The translations under genes were made by a program, and so were the position numbers. The notes beneath the pieces were generated by a model. The model made no database searches and had not been told where the DNA came from. It saw nothing but the letters and a program-made list of their open reading frames with translations. From contig NZ_CP081964.1 in assembly GCF_019844075.1 (NCBI RefSeq), forward strand, positions 2,790,001 through 2,854,000: a DNA stretch of 64,000 nucleotides, read 5' to 3'. This DNA comes from Curtobacterium sp. TC1. GTDB lineage: Bacteria > Actinomycetota > Actinomycetes > Actinomycetales > Microbacteriaceae. Shown one piece after another: positions 1 through 7,775 of this stretch; within the stretch, counting starts at the first letter, position 1; each line of letters starts with the position of its first letter.

Positions 1-1
1 C

Positions 2-346
2 GACCACGGCAACATCGAGGACGGTGAGGTTCGTACGATGACGTGGGGTATGTCTTATGGCGACTACAGAGCAGACATCGGTGACCCACAACCCGAATGG
101 GACGGAGTCACAGACCCGATCGAGCCGGAGGGATGGAACAAAGAAGCCCCTATTCTATGCTCGTACTCCGAAGTGAAGCGTGACGGCGAAGGCTTCGGGC
201 AGAACAAGGTGGGCCGCATTGGTGGAGACCCCATTTGCGCACGCGCCTATGGGGGCGATAGCGGAGGCTGGGACATTGGGTATGGAGCTGGAATCGACCC
301 TGCCACACTCCCAGAGGAACCGTCGGAAGATCAGCCCGATGTTTGA
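2..346 (+). CDS. C-terminal end of an unknown protein (cut by window start)
   Basis: The frame is open from base 2, so this is probably the tail of a longer gene; an ATG at 38 is the first internal start. The visible 114 residues are acidic and rich in Gly, Trp and Tyr, with two cysteines, and match no family I recognise. The stop at 344-346 overlaps the ATG (339) of the prepilin gene, so the two are probably translationally coupled. That coupling suggests a pilus-related or secreted protein, but this is only inference from position. Confidence 0.45.
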   Translation, partial: DHGNIEDGEVRTMTWGMSYGDYRADIGDPQPEWDGVTDPIEPEGWNKEAPILCSYSEVKRDGEGFGQNKVGRIGGDPICARAYGGDSGGWDIGYGAGIDPATLPEEPSEDQPDV

Positions 347-791
347 GCGCATTAGACGTGATCGAGACGACGGCTTCACACTGATCGAGCTAGTGATCGT
401 CCTGGGCGTCGTCGGCATCCTCACAGCCATCGCGATTCCGTCCTACACAGCGATTCAGGATCAAGCTTTGCGATCGGTCGCTAAGCAACGCGCGACAGCA
501 TCCCTCTCGCAACTTCGTCAGAAGGCAGAGCTTGCTGGCGGAGACGGGTCGTACGTCAGCTCGGACGATCGGTACCTGTACCTGCCGGACTACGACAGCA
601 ACGGGAAGACCCTGCACTCCTACGCTGTGACGTTCAACGTCTACGGCCTCGCGACCTACAACAAGTGGGTGCCATGCGCGGGGACCACGACCTACAACGC
701 CGACAAGTCGGTGCGGGAGACTGTCGTCGTCGGTGACCCAATCTGCAAGCAACTGTGGAAGACGGACACCTGGGCTGGGACTGTGTCATGA
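339..791 (+). CDS. Type IV prepilin-like protein
   Basis: The protein has 150 residues. A short charged leader (MFERIRRDRDDG) is followed by the classic prepilin methylation motif: cleavage after Gly, then FTLIELVIVLGVVGI with the invariant Glu at +5, then a hydrophobic helix ending in IAIPSY. Such pilins are cut by prepilin peptidase and assembled as pilus or pseudopilus subunits at the membrane. The C-terminal half has two Cys that could form the pilin disulfide loop. It overlaps the gene before it (8 bases) and the gene after it (ATGA). No peptidase or assembly ATPase is in view, so the rest of the machinery must lie upstream or elsewhere. I chose ATG 339 because it places the leader correctly. 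Confidence 0.85.
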   Translation: MFERIRRDRDDGFTLIELVIVLGVVGILTAIAIPSYTAIQDQALRSVAKQRATASLSQLRQKAELAGGDGSYVSSDDRYLYLPDYDSNGKTLHSYAVTFNVYGLATYNKWVPCAGTTTYNADKSVRETVVVGDPICKQLWKTDTWAGTVS

Positions 792-1249
792 AGTACCACC
801 TAACCTCCGACGGGACGTGGATGCGCTGTCGCGCCGAGGTACGCGCAGGTCGCGGTGTGACGGACTGCCCCGTGGGAGACGGGCCACACGTCATTGGGCG
901 TGCCGGCATAGCCGCTCTCCCGAACGGAGGCAAGGAGGCTCGGTGGGAGAACGGGGAACGCGTCGTCGCGACCATCAGCCCGATCGACGCTGAGTCGGGA
1001 ACCTTCACCGTCACGTCCCACAAGCAGAAGGTGCGCGTCTACACCGCTAGCGGTGCACACCTTCCCTACCCGGCAACGAGTGAAGGAGGACCGGACACGG
1101 GAGGACACGTGATCGGAAGGCTGAGGCGGGGACCTCACCTGTTTGCAAACACACGCTTCCTGTCCAAAACCGTTCGGCTCATAGTCGCAGTCTCTCGCGC
1201 GCAAACCCCACTTCCGTATAACCCATCGGAACGGGGGTTTGTGCTGTAA
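788..1249 (+). CDS. Small unknown protein with a C-(R)-A...C-P-x-G N-terminal motif
   Basis: The protein has 153 residues and starts at an ATG overlapping the prepilin stop (ATGA at 788-791), so it is co-translated. The N-terminus reads K-Y-H-L-T-x-D-G...C-R-A...D-C-P-V-G-D-G. I associate this layout (KYH, a Cys-containing strand, then CPxG) with the N-termini of many uncharacterised actinobacterial and phage proteins; its role is unknown to me. The last roughly 20 codons run through a terminator-like hairpin (1203-1240), so the extreme C-terminus is poorly constrained. No membrane segment or catalytic motif is visible. Confidence 0.6.
   Translation: MKYHLTSDGTWMRCRAEVRAGRGVTDCPVGDGPHVIGRAGIAALPNGGKEARWENGERVVATISPIDAESGTFTVTSHKQKVRVYTASGAHLPYPATSEGGPDTGGHVIGRLRRGPHLFANTRFLSKTVRLIVAVSRAQTPLPYNPSERGFVL
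1203..1240 (+). terminator. Terminator-like hairpin at the end of the prepilin operon
   Basis: AAACCCC and TTCCG pair with CGGAA and GGGGTTT around a short loop, with two-base bulges between the two stem parts. It overlaps the last codons of the preceding gene. The T-run after it is weak. Confidence 0.55.
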
Positions 1250-1416
1250 GAGCCTTGATAGCTGCGTCTACAGACCCTCTACTCCCCCGGACTAGCGCGG
1301 GACTTTTAACCGCCGAGCATAGCGCTGTTTTGAGCTCAACTGAGGTTCTAGGAAACTGCGCGAAGGAGTTTCGCTGGTGGGGTTGTGGACTAGTAGTGGC
1401 CCATCAAGATGGCATC

Positions 1417-1668
1417 ATGACGAACACCGCGAACACCACGAAGAACACGCCTACCGCAGACGCCGCCGAGGTCGCACTCCCCGAGCGTTCGGAGATCACC
1501 CGCACGCTCAACATCCTGAAGCTGTCAATCAGCGACCTCTACGCCGACGCACGTCGTCGTACTCCCTACTTCGCGACCGGCAAGGCGGAGGCTACCGCCA
1601 AGCTCAACTCCGCCCTCAAGGTCCTGACGGAGTTCAGCAACCAGCTCGACTCGATCAAGAAGTCCTGA
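1417..1668 (+). CDS. Small helical protein of unknown function
   Basis: The protein has 83 residues: a Thr/Ala-rich N-terminus followed by a predicted helical stretch with many Leu, Lys and Glu and the sequence PERSEITRTLNILKLSI. No known family is recognised. It starts at ATG 1417; no good ribosome binding site is visible. A hairpin at 1690-1722 follows the stop. It could be an element-borne accessory protein. Confidence 0.5.
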   Translation: MTNTANTTKNTPTADAAEVALPERSEITRTLNILKLSISDLYADARRRTPYFATGKAEATAKLNSALKVLTEFSNQLDSIKKS

Positions 1669-1689
1669 CCCTCGCAACCCCACGGACCG

Positions 1690-1722
1690 CTGAAGGCCTC
1701 GGACCCGAACCGGGGCTTTCAG
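1690..1722 (+). terminator. Terminator-like hairpin
   Basis: CTGAAGGCCTCGG pairs with CCGGGGCTTTCAG with two mismatches. It lies 21 bases after the stop of the 83-residue protein and just before the ribosome binding site of the next small gene. Confidence 0.5.
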
Positions 1723-1736
1723 CATGAGAGGAACCC

Positions 1737-1901
1737 TTGCCGACCTACGACGCTACCGAGACTCACAAGCACGTGAAGCCCGAGATGATGGACAGCTTCA
1801 AGCAAGCACTCGCAAACGCCAACCGCGACGGGCAGGAGGTTTACTCCGTGATCGTGACGAACGGCGTGCCGATCATCTACTCGGTGCGCGACCGGGTCTA
1901 A
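1737..1901 (+). CDS. 54-residue protein with a TTG start
   Basis: This is a short frame starting at TTG 1737, preceded by a strong GAGAGGAA ribosome binding site at 1727-1734. ATG codons at 1785 and 1788 are alternatives but lack a site. The product is hydrophilic at first, then ends in a compact hydrophobic part (VYSVIVTNGVPIIYSV), reminiscent of a small beta-strand protein. Function is unknown. It is convergent with the ParB-like gene, whose stop lies 19 bases away. Confidence 0.5.
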   Translation: MPTYDATETHKHVKPEMMDSFKQALANANRDGQEVYSVIVTNGVPIIYSVRDRV

Positions 1902-1920
1902 CGCAACCGCGGCACCGCCA

Positions 1921-3270
1921 TTACGACTGCCAGCGCAGCGGAAGGGGTAGCTCACCACGTGCCGCGAGAGCCGCCGTGTCTCGTGTATCTGCTTGTGCGT
2001 CCTGCTTCGCGGTGTACCCGCCGAGCTCGACGTCGAGCTGATCGATGAAGTTTTGCATCACCTTCGGAGCGTCGTGGATCGGCAGCAGCTCGTCAGGCTC
2101 CCAGGACAGGTCAACAAGTGTTGCGTACAACTCGCGCGGCCCCGGCTTCACTGGTGACACACCGGCTTCTTCATCCTTGGCGGCTGCTCGCGCTCGCTGC
2201 ACCCTCGCCCACTCCCCGAGGCTCTGCTTCGTTGAGTCAAACGTGGGTGCCGCAGTTCTTTCTGGAAGAGGCAGCGCCGTCTCCGTCCAGGCGATGTCCG
2301 GCAGCACGGCGGCCGTGTAAAGCCCGTACGGCTCATAGACCGGCCGCAGTTGTGGGTGAGTGTCCGCGAAGCTGTACAGCGCAGCCCAATCCCACGCTTG
2401 AAATTCGCTCGTGCGATTTAGGACCATACGCAGATAGCTCGACTGTTCCGCGCTTCGCTTCACGATCAGCGCAGGCACACTACCCCGCGGCCACCAACCT
2501 TCCGCGTGAAGCTCCCGGATCACCTCGAGGCGAGTCATTCCGTCGATCACCGTCAGGTCTTGATCAAGGATCAGCGGTGCGACGAAACCGGTGATGGCAA
2601 CGGCCCGCTTAAGTGCGGTCCTTTTCTCCCACTGCGGTCGCTTGTAGCCGCCACCATCGCGGATCGCGTTGAGCGGCACGGCCCCATCGAGACGCATCGA
2701 TGACAGCCGTTGCCTCACCCTCTTCGCTCTTGCGCGCGCCTGCAACACTCCTGCTTCGCGCCTCCGCTCAGCCCACTCCGCGTAGGCAGGCTCCTGCCGG
2801 TAACGCGCCTGTCCCGGAGTGCCGTCGAGCGTGTACGCGCGCATCGAGTCGGCCATGAAGCTTTCTGGAATAACCCGCTCACCGAAGAAGCCAAGTGGTT
2901 CGAGCGATGCGAGGTAGTTGAAGGCGTTTTGCGGCGCTGCCAAGAAGTCATCAACCTGCGCGAAGTCCCAACGCTGGAACTCCGCTGCTTTGTTCAAGAG
3001 GAAGCGTAAGAGTCGTGCTTGCGTCTCGGTGGCTCGCACACGCACGGTAGGTACGGACGCCCACTCAGCACGAACTGCGGCTCGTACTCTCGCCTCGCCG
3101 TCGATGATGCGGTTGTCCTGATCAACGATCACCGGAGCAACGACACCGGATACGTGCAGCGTGTCACTAACTCGCCGCTCGTGCCTGCCTCGTTGCTTTC
3201 CAGCAAAGTAGGGCACCAACCCGCGCGGTGCTGCCTCTGCGTACTCCACCACGTCGATGACATCGCCCAT
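1921..3270 (-). CDS. Protein with two tandem ParB-like domains
   Basis: The protein has 449 residues. Two copies of a roughly 95-residue unit are visible: residues 40-130 and 225-325. Each has a strand ending in V(I/L)(V/L)DQD, the ParB/Srx box (IDGEARVRA at 56-64; IDGMTRLEV at 242-250), and a downstream LN(K/R)xxEFQxWD(F/W) motif (92-103; 284-295). ParB-like domains bind CTP or act as nuclease/ATPase modules; phage versions are often found near DNA-modification genes. The linker (160-220) is very Arg-rich and may bind nucleic acid. ATG 3270 has an AAGGGGG site 4 bases upstream. It is divergent from the glycosyltransferase gene, 80 bases apart, suggesting shared control. Confidence 0.75.
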   Translation of the reverse strand: MGDVIDVVEYAEAAPRGLVPYFAGKQRGRHERRVSDTLHVSGVVAPVIVDQDNRIIDGEARVRAAVRAEWASVPTVRVRATETQARLLRFLLNKAAEFQRWDFAQVDDFLAAPQNAFNYLASLEPLGFFGERVIPESFMADSMRAYTLDGTPGQARYRQEPAYAEWAERRREAGVLQARARAKRVRQRLSSMRLDGAVPLNAIRDGGGYKRPQWEKRTALKRAVAITGFVAPLILDQDLTVIDGMTRLEVIRELHAEGWWPRGSVPALIVKRSAEQSSYLRMVLNRTSEFQAWDWAALYSFADTHPQLRPVYEPYGLYTAAVLPDIAWTETALPLPERTAAPTFDSTKQSLGEWARVQRARAAAKDEEAGVSPVKPGPRELYATLVDLSWEPDELLPIHDAPKVMQNFIDQLDVELGGYTAKQDAQADTRDTAALAARGELPLPLRWQS

Positions 3271-3350
3271 GCCGCCCCCTTGATCTCCGCGATTCTAGTA
3301 GCCTGTTGCAAGCTGCCGCAGCTCAGGCGGCGGGTCGAGCAGGGGGAGCG

Positions 3351-4502
3351 ATGGCGAAGGTAATGCTGGAGAAGACCCACGCTGGCTACTTCTACGAAGG
3401 CTCAGGAGCGCTCTTCACCGAGGACGAGATTACGGAGCGGAGCAACACCGAGCGTCGCAAGAACGCCGACGCGCTCGATGCCGTGCGAGACGCTGGATTC
3501 GTCTGCTATCCGCTCTTCGTGAAGACCATCGACGGTCGTTCCGTTGAGAAAGAAGCCTGGGTGCACCCGAGCTTCGAGCCGTCATGCAGCGCGGGCTTCT
3601 TCGAGAAGCACGGGATGCGCTACAACGTCTACATCCCGTCATACGAGCGCGCTGGTACCGCCGGCACGATGAAGATGCTAGATGGCTTCGATGTGACCAA
3701 CTACTACATCTGCATCGACCCAGCGCAGTTCGCAAAGTACAGCACCGTCTACCCACTCGAACGGCTCGTTGTCCGTGACATCAGCTTCCGTGACCCGGAC
3801 ATGCTGGACGCCACAAGCGGGATGAAACTGCCGATTACGATGGCAGGTCACGCGCCGTTGTGTAACTTCACGCTCGCTTTGTCCCGAAGCATGGGCGAGA
3901 GTCACTTCTGGTTCATGGACGACGACATCCTGAACCTCGCGGTCAAGACCCGCCGCAACGACTGCACTTTCACTAGCACCGAGCCCTACGAAAAGTCGAA
4001 GTACCACCGCGTTTCACGCCTCACCGAGGATCTGGGCTTCGACTTCAAGGACTTCATGCAGCGCATCGAAGAGGTGATGCTGTCGATCCGCAACCCTGGC
4101 TTCGTCGGTCTGGAGAAGTTCGGCGCTGTCTGGACCACCCCTGTGATGTGGCGCACCGGTACGCGCGTGTACTCGTACTACCTCACCAACAACGAGACAC
4201 AGGTCACACATTACGGGCGGCAAAACAACGATGTGATCACCTCTCTTGAGCTGACCAAAAACGGTCTCGTCAACCTGCTTCATCAAGGTGTGCGATACAA
4301 CTCGGAACCGACGCAGATCGGTACCGGGGGGCAAGCCATTCTCTACCAGACCCTAGGTACAGCTGACAAGGGCCGGGTGCTCTGCCGTGCGCAACCGGCG
4401 CACACCAAGATCGCTTATAGGTACCATCGCATTCATCACGAAGGTACCTTCAGGCACGGAACTTCACAGCGCGTCGTGGGTCAAGTGCTGGAGTCCTGCT
4501 AG
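3351..4502 (+). CDS. GT-A type glycosyltransferase, phage TAGT-like
   Basis: The protein has 383 residues. The segment YNVYIPSYERAG (91-102) followed by strands and FWFMDDDI (186-193) fits a GT-A nucleotide-sugar binding fold with a DDD metal motif. The IPSY(K/E)R...DDD arrangement recalls the glycosyltransferases of phages that decorate modified DNA bases (TAGT group); that link is inferred, not proven. There is no signal peptide or membrane helix, so it acts in the cytoplasm. The last 50 residues are basic and poorly structured. ATG 3351 has a GGGGGAG ribosome binding site. Its substrate could instead be a protein or small molecule. Confidence 0.6.
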   Translation: MAKVMLEKTHAGYFYEGSGALFTEDEITERSNTERRKNADALDAVRDAGFVCYPLFVKTIDGRSVEKEAWVHPSFEPSCSAGFFEKHGMRYNVYIPSYERAGTAGTMKMLDGFDVTNYYICIDPAQFAKYSTVYPLERLVVRDISFRDPDMLDATSGMKLPITMAGHAPLCNFTLALSRSMGESHFWFMDDDILNLAVKTRRNDCTFTSTEPYEKSKYHRVSRLTEDLGFDFKDFMQRIEEVMLSIRNPGFVGLEKFGAVWTTPVMWRTGTRVYSYYLTNNETQVTHYGRQNNDVITSLELTKNGLVNLLHQGVRYNSEPTQIGTGGQAILYQTLGTADKGRVLCRAQPAHTKIAYRYHRIHHEGTFRHGTSQRVVGQVLESC

Positions 4503-4543
4503 GAGGCCAGCGAGCACTCGGTGACGGTACGGGATGGTCGGTG

Positions 4544-5191
4544 TTAACCCGCCGCTTCGGCCTTTACCTTCCGCTTCGGTGCCGCACGCTTCTTGCCGAG
4601 CGTCTCTTTGATTGATGACAAGGCCGCAGCCCCCTTCAACCGCTTGGCGGCAAGCGGCGATCTAGAAGTGCGGAACTCCTCAAATGCTCGAAGAGCCGAG
4701 TCGTTGAGCTTCACCGTTGCGTTTTCGGACTGGTGTGCGGTCTTCAGCCAGGCGAGAAAGTCACGTGTGGTGACGCCCGTGTTTGCGAAGAATCGTGCTG
4801 CCTGCTTTTCGTTCTGAACGTTCTCGTTGAAGTCAGCCACGAGCCGCGCCGTCCGGTCAGCCTTCATTTCGGCCGCAATAGCGTCCGCGTTGCGCCAGTC
4901 GTCCGCCCACTTGCGCCGCTGGAAGATCGTTGCGTACTTCTCCATGTCTTCCGCAGTGGCCTCGCGAATCAGCACCCCGATGTGCTGCGCGAGGAACTCC
5001 CCCTTCAGCACCTCTGCGACCCACGCATCCTGGCTGCCGCGGTACAAGCCCCGGTGCCTCTCGAACAAGGCCGTGAGGTCGTCAACGGGATATGTCTCGA
5101 CCTCCCAATTGTACTCACCGGTTTCGTCCTGTACCTGCTTACCGGTACTTTCTTGCACCAGATAGGTGACCCCACCCTCTGTCAAACTCAT
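4544..5191 (-). CDS. Unknown protein with basic C-terminal tail, downstream of AIPR gene
   Basis: The protein has 215 residues. The N-terminal half is acidic and mixed; the middle is helical with many Ala, Phe and charged residues; the last 35 residues are Lys/Arg/Ala-rich (KKRAAPKRKVKAEA), typical of nucleic-acid contact. I recognise no family. I chose ATG 5191 because AGGGG lies just upstream; an upstream extension would run into the AIPR gene, whose stop is 49 bases away. Same direction and short spacing suggest one operon, so it is a possible partner of the AIPR protein. Confidence 0.6.
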   Translation of the reverse strand: MSLTEGGVTYLVQESTGKQVQDETGEYNWEVETYPVDDLTALFERHRGLYRGSQDAWVAEVLKGEFLAQHIGVLIREATAEDMEKYATIFQRRKWADDWRNADAIAAEMKADRTARLVADFNENVQNEKQAARFFANTGVTTRDFLAWLKTAHQSENATVKLNDSALRAFEEFRTSRSPLAAKRLKGAAALSSIKETLGKKRAAPKRKVKAEAAG

Positions 5192-5240
5192 CTCATCCCC
5201 TGCTCTTTTGTCGACTGGAGTACTTACTTCTGCGACGCGA

Positions 5241-7022
5241 CTAAGAAGTCGTAGAAGCACGCACTCGCTGCAACAAAGCCTCTTGGCTCCGTCGACTGCG
5301 TACATCATCCTTGCGAAGGCTTCGCCCTTCGCTCAGCACTGTCTGGAAGTGATCCCTCGTCAGGTCCATCACTGTTGCGATTGCCGCCTCGATTGCATCA
5401 GAGAGCTTCTTGTCCGAGACACGGAAATTGAACTTCTTAGGCTTCGAAAGTCGGAGCGCCGCGGCCTCCACATCCCCCTTCTCGAAGATGCCAACCAGTT
5501 CCGGATTCACGGAGGCGGAGACCATCATCGCCATGTGGTATTTAGCCGCCTTTAGCGTCGTTGAATCGGCCGTACGGGCAAAGTATCGATCGAGGCGGTA
5601 GATGATCCATGCTGCGTAATAATATGCTTCCTCCGGATATTCACCCCATACGAACGAATCTGCAGCTTCGAGTTCCTTTGGCGCAGCAATCGCCCTAGCG
5701 GACTCTCCAAACAGGGTCGCCGCGACTGCTCGATTCAGCTCGGGGGTTGTGACGACGCGAGTTCGAGCAAAATCGAGTGCGGTGCCACGGTTTTGACGCT
5801 CGTAGCGCAAGCCCTCCACGCCGGTTTGCGTGAAGTACTCTTCGACATCCTTCGCAACTTTCGAGCTCGCTTGAATGTCAGACGAACCAATCGCAGTTTG
5901 CAGATTCGTTGCAACCGAAACGCTCGTCCGGACATCGGCGTCCCGCGAGCTCACTATTTTGACCGGCACCCACAGCTCATCGAGAAGCTTCGGATTCCCT
6001 GTCACTTGCGCGGACTCCGACCAACGAATCAGCTGATTGCTCGTCTGCCCTCCGTTTACGACCTGGTACCCCGAGATCGTGAACCGGTCACCCAAACCCC
6101 GCAGTTCCGTCGCGATGATTGTGAGGCCGTTGTTCAAGAATGGGAAATGTTCACGCTCTTCGCTGAGTAGCGTCGCCATGATCCGAGAGTTGACGGGATT
6201 ACTCGCTCCGAGGTCGAGGCGAACGTTGTCATCAAAGATCCCCGCTCGCACTTCGCCCGCCTCGTCCTTGAGAAGCTTCAGAAGCTCGACCGCGGACACT
6301 AACCCAATGTGAGCTTCGCTGACTCGGGTGGTTGCAGGGATGGTCTGACGCTTCTCAAAAGAGAATTGAACGTTCTGCGGGCCGTGACGCTCCTTCTGCT
6401 TCGCAGTGAGCTCTTCGTGGCCGTGCGTTCGCAGCCTCAGATTTTCAGGGTATGCCCCGATCGCACGGATGCGATCCATCGCCTGAGTCACTTGCAACTC
6501 GGACTGCGCACTCTTTCCGTCATTGGAACTCGTGGTTACATAAAAGAGCTCACAGGGAATCCGGCTTTCCTGGAACTTGTCTCCGCTTTCCGCGATCCTG
6601 TCGATGAGACTCGCGAGATCCACCAGACGAGGGGGTAGCTGCACACTCCCCGGCTTCATAGCATATGTCGTCACGGATTCAACGCCGTGCAAGAACTTGG
6701 CGATCATTTTGGAGTCGTAAGACTCGCTAGTCTTCGCCTGAATGAAGACTACCTTTGAGGTGTTCGTGGCCTGATCTGCGATGAGGTCATCAATTTCTTT
6801 TGGCTCCGAAACAACCTTACCATTCACCATTACCGCCGCGATGTCGATACCTTCATCGCTCCCACCCCCGAGCACTGACGCCTCGATGAGTTCTACACTG
6901 TTACCCACCCACTGGTAGAGATAGTTGGCGGCGACATAGCGCTCGAACTTCTCGGACTCCGAGCCGTCAAAACCGAAGTCCCGCGCGAACTTCTGAACGC
7001 GCTTGCTGGTGAGGGTGTGCAT
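5241..7022 (-). CDS. AIPR-family protein with PD-(D/E)XK-like N-terminus (phage resistance)
   Basis: The protein has 593 residues. The N-terminal part has GGSDEGID (53-60) and VVFIQAKTS (91-99), the D...QxK signature of a restriction-endonuclease-like fold. The central part carries the AIPR hallmarks: IFDDNVR (262-268), FPFLNNGLTI (293-302) and YQVVNGGQTSNQL (319-331). AIPR proteins are linked to abortive infection and occur in defence islands and next to modification systems. It probably cleaves nucleic acid in the cytoplasm on infection (inference). ATG 7022 is preceded by GGAAGAG. Low GC compared with the chromosome supports recent acquisition. Confidence 0.85.
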   Translation of the reverse strand: MHTLTSKRVQKFARDFGFDGSESEKFERYVAANYLYQWVGNSVELIEASVLGGGSDEGIDIAAVMVNGKVVSEPKEIDDLIADQATNTSKVVFIQAKTSESYDSKMIAKFLHGVESVTTYAMKPGSVQLPPRLVDLASLIDRIAESGDKFQESRIPCELFYVTTSSNDGKSAQSELQVTQAMDRIRAIGAYPENLRLRTHGHEELTAKQKERHGPQNVQFSFEKRQTIPATTRVSEAHIGLVSAVELLKLLKDEAGEVRAGIFDDNVRLDLGASNPVNSRIMATLLSEEREHFPFLNNGLTIIATELRGLGDRFTISGYQVVNGGQTSNQLIRWSESAQVTGNPKLLDELWVPVKIVSSRDADVRTSVSVATNLQTAIGSSDIQASSKVAKDVEEYFTQTGVEGLRYERQNRGTALDFARTRVVTTPELNRAVAATLFGESARAIAAPKELEAADSFVWGEYPEEAYYYAAWIIYRLDRYFARTADSTTLKAAKYHMAMMVSASVNPELVGIFEKGDVEAAALRLSKPKKFNFRVSDKKLSDAIEAAIATVMDLTRDHFQTVLSEGRSLRKDDVRSRRSQEALLQRVRASTTS

Positions 7023-7408
7023 CTAGCTCTTCCTTGAGTGGTCAGAAGTACTTTGCGCATGAAGCAGCAGCGCGCATGGTCTTCGTCCCCCACTACGAGC
7101 CGCGCCGAAACGCCGTCCTTGCGTAGTGTGCCAGACGAGGAATCGTCACGGCAAGGCGACGTTTGCCACCAGACTGGTAGGCCAATGACGCAGCGACGAG
7201 CCCGCGTTCGCTGCGACAGGCACGCCCTCCACGCGCCGTAGAACGCCGTCTAACGGACGAACGCGCCGCATCGACCCGATCACGTGTGATTGCCTCCTCG
7301 ACCCTCACACTGCCACATAGCGCCTTTTATCGAGAATGGGCACAAAGCTGGGCACAACGCCGAGTGTTTTGGGTGTCGTCCTGCGCAAAATGGGGGATGC
7401 ATGGGTAT
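7023..7408. other. Gene-poor end of the element with possible integrase arm sites
   Basis: I see no supportable gene. The only structured part is a direct repeat TGGGCACAA at 7337-7345 and 7349-7357 (12-bp period) close to the tRNA-like repeats. Such short direct repeats beside an attachment core are typical of integrase arm-type sites, but no integrase gene is in the window. An inverted repeat AATGGGGGAT (7389-7398)/ATCCCCCATT (7417-7426) overlaps the first tRNA-like copy. Confidence 0.4.
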
Positions 7409-7435
7409 GGGTTCGAATCCCCCATTCTCCGCCAG
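7409..7435 (+). repeat. Copy 1 of tRNA-Ser 3'-end repeat (attachment-site candidate)
   Basis: GGGTTCGAATCCCCC is a T-arm and ATTCTCCGCCA an acceptor 3' strand with discriminator G and encoded CCA. No D-arm, anticodon or matching 5' GGAGAAT strand lies upstream at the right distance, so this is a fragment. It matches copy 2 (7470-7496) at all but two positions. Confidence 0.7.
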
Positions 7436-7437
7436 CA

Positions 7438-7498
7438 GCAGTTGGGTGCGCGCGCAGCACCCAACTGCGGGGTTCGAATCCCCCGTCCTCCGCCAGCA
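7438..7498 (+). pseudogene. 3' remnant of a tRNA-Ser gene (attachment-site candidate)
   Basis: The perfect stem GCAGTTGGGTGC (7438-7449)/GCACCCAACTGC (7457-7468) corresponds to the long variable arm typical of serine tRNAs. It is followed by a T-arm (7470-7484) and an acceptor strand GTCCTCC with discriminator G and CCA. The 5' half with the anticodon is absent, as expected when an element has integrated into the tRNA gene and left the host 3' end at its far border. The intact gene should be at the other border, outside the window. Confidence 0.7.
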
Positions 7499-7525
7499 AG
7501 GCCCCGCACTCCGGTGCGGGGCCTT
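7498..7525 (+). terminator. Terminator of the former tRNA-Ser gene
   Basis: AAGGCCCCGCAC pairs perfectly with GTGCGGGGCCTT around a 4-base loop, followed by CTTCG. It directly follows the tRNA remnant. The 250 bases after it hold only a possible -10 (TATGCT, 7653-7658) for the next gene. Confidence 0.75.
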
Positions 7526-7775
7526 CTTCGTTCGCGGCGTTCGTCGTCGCTGTCCCCCGCGCGGCGGACCCAGCTGTCCCCTGTTCGCCAAGGACTGGCC
7601 GTCAAACGCCGATACGGGGTGGAACGGGCTGTCCCCGGTCCGTGTCGGTCACTTATGCTTGCAGGAGCGGACGGCTCCGGGACGAGCCGACCGCGGTGCA
7701 TCGAGCGGCAGGGGCGTCGCTCGCAGGGCGGCCGATTCGGCGTGCCCGTGAGGCCCGAGGGTTCAGGAGACGCGC

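Noticed and set aside
7023..7330. Small genes between the AIPR gene and the tRNA repeats
   Set aside because: The open frames are short, Arg/Ser-rich and have no ribosome binding site or recognisable domain.
7332..7434. A complete tRNA gene ending at 7434
   Set aside because: GAGAAT at 7332 could pair with the acceptor strand, but D-arm and anticodon arm cannot be folded in between.
7305..7591. Minus-strand frames across the tRNA-like repeats with GGFEPR-type peptides
   Set aside because: These peptides are the known artefact of translating tRNA T-arm and acceptor sequence backwards.
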